Positions 46,100 to 54,075 of a DNA stretch of 64,000 nt are shown here, piece after piece. The stretch comes from an uncultured bacterium (GTDB taxonomy: Bacteria > Verrucomicrobiota > Lentisphaeria > Victivallales > UBA1829). Positions within the stretch are counted from its first letter, which is position 1, and the number at the start of each line of letters is the position of its first letter. Both the position numbers and the translations under genes were made by a program. The stretch is taken from contig CASFTV010000026.1 of the NCBI GenBank assembly GCA_949297765.1, positions 21,429 through 85,428 on the forward strand. Reading direction: 5' to 3'. Below the pieces are notes generated by a model. The model saw nothing but the letters and a program-made list of their open reading frames with translations, was not told the origin of the DNA and searched no databases.

Positions 46100-46720
46100 T
46101 GTGAAGAACTCACCTCAAATGATGATTTTGATATTGTTGTTCGGTAGATTGAAAATCTTGAGACGCATGTAATCAAGATTTCTGGATCCATATGCCTGTC
46201 GAAGCATTGTCCTTACCTTGTTATTTGAAACCTTCCATAGGAGGCATTGGTCATGTTACCGAAACGCCAGAATCCCGTCCCAATATTGTAATATGGTCTT
46301 TGCCATTTTGTGCAGTTGATCGGATAGGATTTTCTGTGCGGTCTTTACCCAGCGAAGCAATGCGTCTTCTGCCAGAGAAACGTTCTGAGCGACAGAGTAA
46401 ATACTTCACAAAGCCTCTTTCATCATGTGAACATCTGCCAACTCCTGAAAAGTTTGCTTGATCTTTGTCAGGCATGCACTTGCTCTTGAACTCAAAATTT
46501 CCTCATTTTGCAATAGTGTGAAGCGTTGATTTTTCAAAACGGCACGTTCTTTCGCATCCGGTTTTGCAGCAATTCTTCTTCTGACGAAATCCAGTTTTTC
46601 ATTCATCCGTTTGATAACGTGAAAATGATCGAAAACAATCTGTGCAGACGGAAGATGCTCTTTTACCCAGTGGATGTGGAAAAGATAAGACTTCATCCAA
46701 TGCTTTTCTTCACTCTAGAT
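46100..46720 (-). mobile_element. Degraded ISL3-family transposase (C-terminal part)
   Basis: On the minus strand, 46406-46696 encodes VKEHLPSAQIVFDHFHVIK, with an Asp of the DDE catalytic set and the typical FDHFHVIK block, then a helical linker, ending at MKEAL with a stop. Homology continues in two other frames downstream: KMAKTILQYWDGILAF and then NNKVRTMLRQAYGSRNLDYM and RLKIFNLP, the usual C-terminus with the last catalytic region. At least two frameshifts and stops break it, and the N-terminal zinc-finger half is missing. No terminal inverted repeats are visible. It is a dead IS remnant of base composition more AT-rich than its neighbours. Confidence 0.8.
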
Positions 46721-46755
46721 TTCCTGTTTCTCTATTTCGTGACATAGCAGAGAGC

Positions 46756-47000
46756 CTACCACGACCACGCATCCAGTGCAATTGCGCTTTCCAGACGATT
46801 CTGCTTCTGCCGGGGAACGAGAGAAAAGAAATCCAGCCCGGTCTCTTTTTCAACTGTATCAACCGCGACAGCAAAATCCTGCAGAGAATGTTTATTTCCG
46901 CCATTTGGGATGATAAAACCCATCATTTCTTGCGGCGGAGTCAAGTCATAGACAACCTTGTAGTACCGTCGGAAACGTGACTTTGTTGTTTCCGGTCGTG
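46756..47000 (-). pseudogene. C-terminal fragment of a DNA/RNA non-specific endonuclease (NUC1)
   Basis: The minus-strand frame contains RRYYKVVYDLTPP, MMGFIIPNGGNKHSLQDFAV and VDTVEKETGLDFF, the characteristic end of NucA/EndoG-type nucleases after the catalytic domain. The catalytic DRGH motif and everything N-terminal of it are absent, so it is a non-functional remnant. The frame is open to 47070, but beyond about 47000 the plus strand is homologous to an AraC gene instead. It directly abuts the ISL3 remnant. Confidence 0.7.
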
Positions 47001-47032
47001 ATGTTTTTCTCTTAACACACGGCGGATTTGGC

Positions 47033-47520
47033 CCGTTGTACTTTCTCCTGAAATTTATGCTCTGCTCCACAACCTTTACCGGATGGTGCAGAATTCCGCC
47101 CGGCCGGGAATCATCGAGCAGATCAATCTGGCAGCAATGTCTCTGTTTGAATACCTGATATCCAGGATCCCGGACGCAGCCCGATGCCGGGAAATATTGC
47201 AGAACGGATCTGAAAGATCACAACCTGTTTTCATTTGCACTTCACAAAAGATATTGATCTGAACAGTCTGCTTCTCCGGAACGGCTTTTTGCGCCGGTCC
47301 TTTCGCCGTTACTGGCAAAAACGGATTCGACAGGTCCGGCAAGTTATCTTTGCGAACTGCGGATCCGTCATGCGGCGGATCTGCTGCTTGAAACAGAACT
47401 TTCGGTAAGTTCCATCGCACAGGAAGTCAATCTCTGCAACATTTTTATTTCAGCCGGCAGTTCCGCAGATATTACGGCATAACTCCGCTTGATTACCGCA
47501 AACGACAGCATCTCCGGTAA
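47033..47520 (+). pseudogene. Truncated and frameshifted AraC-family regulator
   Basis: Three plus-strand frames give successive parts of one AraC protein. The first is VVLSPEIYALLHNLYRMV with PGIIEQINLAAMSLFEYLI (47033-47150), the C-terminal side of the effector domain. Next comes FTKDIDLNSLLLRNGFLRR and SFRRYWQKR (about 47225-47325), the first helix-turn-helix. Then ELRIRHAADLLLETELSVS and IAQEVNLCNIF (to about 47455), and finally RQFRRYYGITPLDYRKRQ to the stop at 47518-47520. At least three frameshifts separate them, and the 5' part is replaced by the nuclease/IS patch. It resembles the regulators at 10188 and 21226. It probably once served one of the neighbouring gene clusters. Confidence 0.78.
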
Positions 47521-47524
47521 TCCG

Positions 47525-48601
47525 TCAGTCCAATTCACGCCCGCAACAGCGGATCAAACGCTCCCGGTCCGCAAAAGGAGTCCGCAGACCATCGGCAAGT
47601 GCGGCTTTCAGGATCACATACTGTGCTTCCAACCGTTCGTCAAACGTCGCCGGACCTCGGGCGGGCAGCTCCACGGTCAGCACCAATGCTCCGGATGCAA
47701 GCGTGACCAGCGTATTCAGTGTCAGGCCATTGGATGCCTCCGCCGGAAGTTCCGGAACAGATGGACGCAATCCAGCCTCCGTCAAAGCGGCATGGCACTC
47801 CCGGCAAATCCGGCGTCCCCGGCGGATGTTCTCCGGATAATTCAGATTTCCAGGTGCACACACCATCGGAACTTCGCTTCCGGAATGGAGGTTCAACAGA
47901 AAATCAACCTCATACGTCTCCACGGTTTCCAAAACACCTTTCGCCTCGGCGGTGCGCAAATTTCCCGGAGAGGCGTCATGCATGATATTGTAACCTTCAG
48001 AATTCGGATAACCGCCGGGAAAACGGACCCGGTCCAGCGGTAACGGGAAATACTCTTTTGAGCCGAGCCAGCCGATCAGTGAACCATCCGCCCAGCTCCC
48101 CTGCGAGGCATTGCGGAACTCCTCAAATGAACTCCCCCGCAAATGATCCGGCGAAACCGCGCGTCCGTCCATATTCACACAGGGCAGGAGCACCAGACGG
48201 TACGCACGGAGCAGTTCCAGCAGCTCCGGCTCCTCCCGTCCGCGCAGATCGCATCCGTGTTCCAGCAGGGAGATCACATTCAGCACTCCTGCCACACCTT
48301 CCGGCTCCGCCCCGTGGATTCCGGCAAGCAGACAAACCGTCTGCTTCATTCCGTAACGAGTCTGGTACGCCCGGCTGTTTGCAGAATAGGAGGCGGCCGA
48401 CCAGTTGCTGCGGCGCTCCACCGGCACCGCTTCATCGTGATAAACCACCCGGTACACAGGATACTCCAACGGAGTCCGGGCGATCACATCGACCTTACCC
48501 TGACGGATTCCTGTCACGTCCTCCTTGATTGCCTCAGGAAAAACGCGCCACCATGACGGTGCCGGTTCCAAATGCGGATACTCCAACCGTTCAAATCTCA
48601 T
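47525..48601 (-). CDS. M14-family zinc carboxypeptidase-like protein
   Basis: 358 aa without signal peptide. The zinc ligands are readable: LAGIHGAEPEG (HxxE, ~97-104), FLLNLHSGSE (His, ~240) and the catalytic Glu in LVLTVELPAR (~318). Members remove C-terminal residues from peptides or cleave amide-linked acyl groups (succinylglutamate desuccinylase branch). It is the last gene of the heparinase-like operon and its start overlaps that gene's stop (ATGA at 48598-48601). A peptidase in such an operon suggests the target includes a glycopeptide or peptide-linked sugar; this is inference. Confidence 0.85.
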   Translation of the reverse strand: MRFERLEYPHLEPAPSWWRVFPEAIKEDVTGIRQGKVDVIARTPLEYPVYRVVYHDEAVPVERRSNWSAASYSANSRAYQTRYGMKQTVCLLAGIHGAEPEGVAGVLNVISLLEHGCDLRGREEPELLELLRAYRLVLLPCVNMDGRAVSPDHLRGSSFEEFRNASQGSWADGSLIGWLGSKEYFPLPLDRVRFPGGYPNSEGYNIMHDASPGNLRTAEAKGVLETVETYEVDFLLNLHSGSEVPMVCAPGNLNYPENIRRGRRICRECHAALTEAGLRPSVPELPAEASNGLTLNTLVTLASGALVLTVELPARGPATFDERLEAQYVILKAALADGLRTPFADRERLIRCCGRELD

Positions 48602-50817
48602 TTCTGTCTCTTTTCTTCAATCCCCGGAAGCAGATTGTCATATACCTGCTTTCCATGTTCCAAAATCGTCACTCTGCCGCCGACCGCTCCGGACCGACGG
48701 AACTGAACGCGGTAAATGCGTCCGCAATACGGGATTTCCACCCCGTCACATTCCGGTGCGGAGAACTCCCGGACCGGAACCATCGTATTCAAATCCTCCG
48801 TGCCGACCTGCATGATATGCAGAAAATTGATCCGCTTTGATTCGGTCTTCGCACGGATTTCAAACCGGAACCGCCCGAACCAGTTCGGACGCGCCAGGAC
48901 TTTGCGGTGATTCGTCAATTCCCAGTTCCATCCGTTGGTACGGAATTCGTTTCCCGCTCCACCGATCACTTCAACAACTGCATTGCGCGGCAGGACGGTT
49001 TTCAGCAGCAGAGTTCCTTTTCCGGCCCGGCTCAGCCAAAACCCGTTTTTCTGTTCCGGGCAGTTCTGCGTATGAAGCAGAAACACCTTTCCCTGACCGG
49101 ACTTCGCAGACTCTACACGGTCATATACGATAAACAGATCCGGTTCGATCCATACGAACTGACGGACCGCTTCCCGGCAGACATTCTCACCGTAACAGCC
49201 GGTCGCATCGCCCCCGACCACGGCGATCCCCGGACCGCGGAGCAGTGGAATGGGGACAGCTTTCTTCTTGAAGCGCTGTCCTCCGTCATTGAACACCGTC
49301 CGGTCATCCTTTCGCGCATTGGCGGGCAGATACGCAAACGGCAGAGGTTCTCCCGGCTGGCGGATCAGAACAGAATTGTGCGCAACAGTCTGCGGATAAT
49401 AGACCTGATGATGACGATGCGGTCCGCGTTCACCGGAATCCAACGCCTGAAAGCCATTTTTATACAGAATGAAATGATTCTCGTCATAATGCTGATGGTT
49501 ATCGGCGAACGCTCCGCCCTTGAATACGGCAAAAGTATCCCCCGGGGAATTTCCCGAACGGAAAAAGGTCAGACCGAACGCAGGAAACTGGACCACATTC
49601 TTCAGCCGCACATTCACCGGATCGGGAGCCGAGGGATCAAAGTGAAACAGAATGAACGGCAGAAACGGATAATGCCGCAGATTCAGAAACGTGCGCTGCC
49701 GCTCCGGAAGCGAAGCAATCACCATTGCCGCCTCTGCCGCACTGCGGGGATTCGTTTTCCGGTAAAGGTCGATCATGGAAGCCATATGCAGATAAAGCTG
49801 CTCGTTCACAAGCCGGTTCGTGCGGTGAAATTCATCCCCCAGCCCATAGCAAAGATAACCGGATGGTTTCACCGGGATTGTCTGATACAGGAATGCGGCG
49901 GCGAACTGCTCCATCTGCGGCCAGAATGCAGAAGCGTCGATTCCCGCCGCACTGCGGAGCGTGCGGATGAAATTGAAGCTGGCATGGGGATAAAAACCGA
50001 AACTGTACCCGGTCGCAGTGGTTCCGAGCAAGCCGGATCCGGCGGAAATCCGCTCCCGGTACTCCATGGTCTGACAGTTGATTCGATACCCTTTTTCCAG
50101 CAGTCTCTCCGCAAGCGCATCATCCACGCCATCCCGGAACCCGGCGAGCCCGGCATACCAGAGCAGTCCGGGTTCTCCATAGTTTCCTGCGTACGGAGCT
50201 CCTCGGCAAACCTGATAACCGGGATTCTGAACGTGCTCCACATGCCTCATCACCGGAAGAAGAAATGCACGGCGTTCTTCCGGTGACAATTCCCCGTGAA
50301 GCCAATCATAAGCGATCAGAGCGGAAAGCCGTTGCGTATGCCACCATTCCGGCATGATCCGGTATCGGTCGCTCCAGCGGACGAATTCCACTGTCAGACG
50401 CAAATGCGCTTTCGCCTTCTGCAAATAAACCGTTTCTCCTGTCGCCAAATAGAGGATCGCGGCTTTCAACGCGGAGAAACCGCCCGGATTGCGGATCAGC
50501 GCGGCGGCATCGTTCTGCATCAAGCCCGGAACCGCTTTCCGGAAGACCAGACGCCCGTTTTCGATTCCTGCGTATTCCTCTTTCAACTCCAGAACAGGTT
50601 CCAGCGGAAGCGCATCCACTTCCCGCCGATAAACGTCGAGTTCTTTTTTCCAGCGGCTCACGGCAAGACGGCGGAATTCAGGCAGACTTGATTCCGTCAG
50701 GAACATCCGCGGATGTTCTGTCCTGATCCGCTGTTTCAAGTCAGCAAATCCCGGCACAGCTTCCGCTCCCGTCATACAGACGGCGGCAAGCAGAAGAATC
50801 AGACACAGCGGTTTCAT
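48598..50817 (-). CDS. Secreted heparinase II/III-family polysaccharide lyase-like protein
   Basis: 739 aa with a signal peptide (about residues 1-20). The N-terminal (alpha/alpha) toroid (~30-400) includes [18 protein letters not shown], typical of PL15/PL17/PL21-type lyases. The C-terminal beta-sandwich includes [22 protein letters not shown] (split: [10 protein letters not shown] and [12 protein letters not shown], ~440) with the conserved His cluster, and [11 protein letters not shown]. These lyases cleave uronic-acid polymers such as heparin-type glycosaminoglycans, alginate or related glycans by beta-elimination. The gene starts inside the stop of the pilin-like gene (ATGA) and overlaps the M14 gene likewise. 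The substrate cannot be told from sequence alone. Confidence 0.85.
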   Translation of the reverse strand: MKPLCLILLLAAVCMTGAEAVPGFADLKQRIRTEHPRMFLTESSLPEFRRLAVSRWKKELDVYRREVDALPLEPVLELKEEYAGIENGRLVFRKAVPGLMQNDAAALIRNPGGFSALKAAILYLATGETVYLQKAKAHLRLTVEFVRWSDRYRIMPEWWHTQRLSALIAYDWLHGELSPEERRAFLLPVMRHVEHVQNPGYQVCRGAPYAGNYGEPGLLWYAGLAGFRDGVDDALAERLLEKGYRINCQTMEYRERISAGSGLLGTTATGYSFGFYPHASFNFIRTLRSAAGIDASAFWPQMEQFAAAFLYQTIPVKPSGYLCYGLGDEFHRTNRLVNEQLYLHMASMIDLYRKTNPRSAAEAAMVIASLPERQRTFLNLRHYPFLPFILFHFDPSAPDPVNVRLKNVVQFPAFGLTFFRSGNSPGDTFAVFKGGAFADNHQHYDENHFILYKNGFQALDSGERGPHRHHQVYYPQTVAHNSVLIRQPGEPLPFAYLPANARKDDRTVFNDGGQRFKKKAVPIPLLRGPGIAVVGGDATGCYGENVCREAVRQFVWIEPDLFIVYDRVESAKSGQGKVFLLHTQNCPEQKNGFWLSRAGKGTLLLKTVLPRNAVVEVIGGAGNEFRTNGWNWELTNHRKVLARPNWFGRFRFEIRAKTESKRINFLHIMQVGTEDLNTMVPVREFSAPECDGVEIPYCGRIYRVQFRRSGAVGGRVTILEHGKQVYDNLLPGIEEKRQK

Positions 50818-51641
50818 AACGCGGTTCCTTTCGTAGCATCGAATCCGGCGCCAAGTGCGTTGACGGTCCGTCCGGTCAGTGCTCCGGTATTATTGAAGAT
50901 ATTCATCGCCGGATCCGCCGGTTGGGTAATCAGAAAACTGAATGAGACACTGGTCACATGCCCGTCACCATACAGCACATCGCTTCTCGCGCCCTTGTTC
51001 GGCCAGACATTCGCACTCATTTCTGAACTTTTCCGATGATCTCTGCTCCCATGACGGAAGCCGATAAACTGCAAATAGTTGAACCCCATCGTATCCCATC
51101 TGCCGTTATCCGCCATGGAAAGCACAAGCGAAGGGCGGCGCAATGCGGCAAGTTTCAGAAAATAACCGTAATTCCTCGACAGATGCAGATACATATTGAT
51201 CCCGTAATGGTTCGCATTTTTGAAACCGACCGTCTCATCCGCCGCCGACGTATTGAACGGACGTGTCTCCGCCGGACACACAAATGTGCCTTTTGTCACA
51301 TTTTTGCCATAGAATTTCACCCCGTAGTCCGGACAGGACCGCTTTATCAGTTTTCCTCCGGAAAGATCTGTATTCCGGTAACCGGAAAGGTATTGTGCAA
51401 AAATTGTATTGTCGAAAATCCCCGGCACCAGATAATCCTCGTTGTCCTCAGAGTAAAGCGCACATGCCACCCCGATCGTCTTCAGATTATTGGTACAGGA
51501 GATTTGATACACCATGCCTTTCGCCTTGCCAAGAGCGGGAAGCAGAATTGAAACAAGAATAGCAATTATAGCGATTACTACAAGAAGCTCTATGAGTGTA
51601 AATTTCATTCTGTTCCACCTGCCGAATCGTCCTGCTATCAT
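50814..51641 (-). CDS. Pilin-like (prepilin N-terminus) surface protein
   Basis: 275 aa (or 264 from the internal ATG at 51608). [18 protein letters not shown] is an ideal prepilin signal. Helix then [14 protein letters not shown]. The C-terminus has FRHGSRDHR and later [13 protein letters not shown], the DGH signature. Both possible starts have a plausible binding site (GGGAG or GGTGG). It is coupled to the heparinase-like gene by ATGA overlap and lies 30 bases after the GntR-SBP regulator stop. Expected surface or inner-membrane location, partner of the lyase in some way not yet known. Confidence 0.88.
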   Translation of the reverse strand: MIAGRFGRWNRMKFTLIELLVVIAIIAILVSILLPALGKAKGMVYQISCTNNLKTIGVACALYSEDNEDYLVPGIFDNTIFAQYLSGYRNTDLSGGKLIKRSCPDYGVKFYGKNVTKGTFVCPAETRPFNTSAADETVGFKNANHYGINMYLHLSRNYGYFLKLAALRRPSLVLSMADNGRWDTMGFNYLQFIGFRHGSRDHRKSSEMSANVWPNKGARSDVLYGDGHVTSVSFSFLITQPADPAMNIFNNTGALTGRTVNALGAGFDATKGTAL

Positions 51642-51671
51642 GGTTCCGTCTCCCTTTTTATTGTTATGTGG

Positions 51672-52961
51672 TTATAGATCAAGAAAAGCCATCAGCCGTT
51701 TTTGAATATTCGGGGAACGGACATCCGCCGCAGAACGGGCAAAGCCGATCGCCGACAGCACATACCGCTCCAGTTCATCAAGCCCGGCGCCGTCCGGCTG
51801 CAATGCTCCGAATTGTGCAAAAAAACGCAGACGCATTGTCTGCTCCGATGCATTGTTGGTCAGCAAATGCCCGCACGCCTGCAAATAGACCGCATCGCTT
51901 TCGCCTCCAGCCGCCAGAGAATCCACAGCGGCATATTTCAGGACAGGAAGCCCCATTCCCCACGACGCGATCACTTTCTGCACCTCAGGGGAAAGAAACG
52001 CGGCGGCGGCGTCCATTGCCTCCCGCACCTGACGGCAGCCGTTGGAAAGCAGCAGGAAATCCCCGGACATCAAAGAGTAACGACGCAGTCCGCACCATGG
52101 AAGCGGAAACAGGAAAAGCATCCCCGGCGAATTGCCGCTCTGCCGCACTCTGGCAGAAAACACACACGGGGTCTCATCGTGAAATGCACAGAAGCGCCAC
52201 AATTTCCGGAATCTGGAGAAAACATCCCGCACAGCATCCGGCGAAAGACTCGCCAGACGTCCCGAATCGTTGCCGCAGGAAAACAGCTGACACAGCAGAA
52301 CAAATCCGGCGGTTCTCAAGTCCCAAAGAGCGCCGCCGTGCTTCCGCGCTTCCGCTCCGATCGCTGACAGCGATTCATAATCCAGAGAGGGCGGCTCAGG
52401 GAACTGGATATTCCACACGGCGGCTTCGGAATTCAAGTTCAGCACCATCGGAGAAAACAGGACCGGAAGCGCATAGGTATGCCGACCGATCCGGTGCGTC
52501 TCAAACGGCTCCTGAAAATAGTCCGGAGCGGACCGGAACCGTTCGACCAGTTCCGCCGGATACGGCATCACGGAATCGGTATACGTCCCGGCAAATGTTG
52601 CTTTGGAACAGATCAGATCACACTCCGGCGCCAGCGCCGAATCGTGTTCAAACTGGATCCGGAGCGATGGGAAACGGCTTTGCACGCACCGTCCGAGTTC
52701 CTGAAAAAATCCGCTGTTATGGGGGATCGGCCAGTAAATGCGCAATTCCCGTTCCTGTTTCTGTCCGACAAACGTCCCCACATACGGAACCTTATAGATC
52801 AGCCGCTTTGCGGCGAGCACCTCAAGCGCTTTTCTCACGGTCATTCCTGTTGTGGCAAACCGTTTTGCCAAACCCGCTTCGGATGGAAACCGGACCGTAT
52901 GAACCCCTTCCCGGATCTCCCGTTCCAACACCGCGGCAATCTGTTGATATTTTCCTGTCAT
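51672..52961 (-). CDS. GntR helix-turn-helix fused to a solute-binding-protein-like sensor
   Basis: 429 aa. Residues 1-68 are a GntR winged helix (YQQIAAVLEREIREG, FPSEAGLAKRF, MTVRKALEVL, VPYVGTFVG). From ~70 to the end the protein resembles an extracellular solute-binding protein of ABC sugar importers (RELRIYWPIPHN, DLICSKATF, ASLSPDAVRDVFSRF, AAAFLSPEVQKVIASWGMG), but without signal peptide, so it serves as a cytoplasmic sensor. Ordinary GntR regulators carry FadR, HutC or aminotransferase-like partners, so this pairing is unusual. It is the first gene of its operon and is preceded by a 7-base inverted repeat, suggesting autoregulation. No ribosome binding site is visible before the ATG. 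Confidence 0.85.
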   Translation of the reverse strand: MTGKYQQIAAVLEREIREGVHTVRFPSEAGLAKRFATTGMTVRKALEVLAAKRLIYKVPYVGTFVGQKQERELRIYWPIPHNSGFFQELGRCVQSRFPSLRIQFEHDSALAPECDLICSKATFAGTYTDSVMPYPAELVERFRSAPDYFQEPFETHRIGRHTYALPVLFSPMVLNLNSEAAVWNIQFPEPPSLDYESLSAIGAEARKHGGALWDLRTAGFVLLCQLFSCGNDSGRLASLSPDAVRDVFSRFRKLWRFCAFHDETPCVFSARVRQSGNSPGMLFLFPLPWCGLRRYSLMSGDFLLLSNGCRQVREAMDAAAAFLSPEVQKVIASWGMGLPVLKYAAVDSLAAGGESDAVYLQACGHLLTNNASEQTMRLRFFAQFGALQPDGAGLDELERYVLSAIGFARSAADVRSPNIQKRLMAFLDL

Positions 52962-52965
52962 GATA

Positions 52966-52989
52966 TATAGTACCCTAATACCTACTATA
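52966..52989. promoter_or_regulatory. Inverted repeat at the start of the GntR-SBP operon
   Basis: TATAGTA (52966-52972) and TACTATA (52983-52989) are perfect 7-base arms with a 10-base spacer, four bases before the start codon. The TACTAT on the minus strand could also be a -10 element, giving a leaderless transcript. A regulator bound here would block its own operon. Confidence 0.5.
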
Positions 52990-54075
52990 GGTTTATTTTT
53001 TCAGAATGCAAGGCAGGAAAAGAAAAAAATCATGATTTTTCCGACAGTGAACGGTCATTCCACCCGGAATTCTGCCGGGAAAGCCTCCGGAAGCGGTGTC
53101 CCATCGCAGTTTGAGACAGATTATGCCGTTTTTATGAGAACGCATGGAGTTGCCGTCATTGATAACATCGGCAACGCACCGCCGGGCAGAGGTCGGATTG
53201 GGACATGAGTGATGCACGTCATGTCCCTGCAGAAAATTATGGAAGGCGCAGTCGGCATAAACGCACCCTGTTCTCAGAGGAAAAGGAGCTCCACAGGAAT
53301 TGCCTCTGTGGCAGGAAACGCCTCCAGTTGCCAATATCAATGCCGTATTCTTGTGGAAATGAGGGGAATTTTAAAAACGGGAATCTTCCGGGGGAACCTC
53401 CTCCAGCACGAATGAATGTGAGACCGTTTACCCGCAAAGATTCGGCCGATCAGCTTTGAACTTCGGGGGAGCAGATTCCTGCGCTCTCCCTAATCTCAGG
53501 ATTCCGTATGGGCAAAAAGCAATGTCATCGGTCTGCGGACAACGCGGTCGGACCAGCAGACAGGAAAGAACATCCTGTTCTTTCTGGAACATCAGCTGAA
53601 GCGGTTTGCTTTGTCCTATAACGTTCAGAAATTGCGTTTCAAACGGCAATGCCTGCAAACCGGGAAGAGAAACTTCCGCTTCTCCGGCATTCGTCAAAAT
53701 CTTATGGTGATTATTTCCGGTCCGCGAATCCCGCCGACCGGACTGTTCCGGTCTCCCGTCCTCCGGAAGGTTGTATCTGTTGCCGCATTCAAGGGTGCAT
53801 ACAGCGCAATTTCCTGTATGCAGCAGGATTTTACCCCGTTGTCGGATCTCGATCCGAGTAAAGGAGGAACAGCGCTTCCGGTCGTTTCTGCTGTCCGGAG
53901 TTAATCTGATTCGCGGCAGAACGCAAAAAACAGATGTTGCAAAAATGTTTTTTTATGTTTCAAGAATGAAATGTCCGGCATCTTGTCTTTCCTCCGTGAT
54001 AATGCTAAAATTAAAATAGGAGAAGGTCGGTCCCTGTCTGGAAAATAATGGAGAAAAGAAAGCAGGAGAAATGAT
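52990..54075. other. 1.1-kb stretch without a supportable gene
   Basis: Open frames up to 115 codons occur on both strands (for example 52993-53340 and 53428-53697 minus), without binding sites or domains I can name. Fragments read like a decayed coding region but cannot be placed. Near 53998-54040 there is an AT-rich stretch that probably holds the promoter of the GH2-pilin gene. Confidence 0.4.

Noticed and set aside
46756..47070. Full nuclease gene starting at 47070
   Set aside because: Homology to NUC1 ends near 47000 and the catalytic domain is missing; upstream bases belong to an AraC remnant on the other strand.
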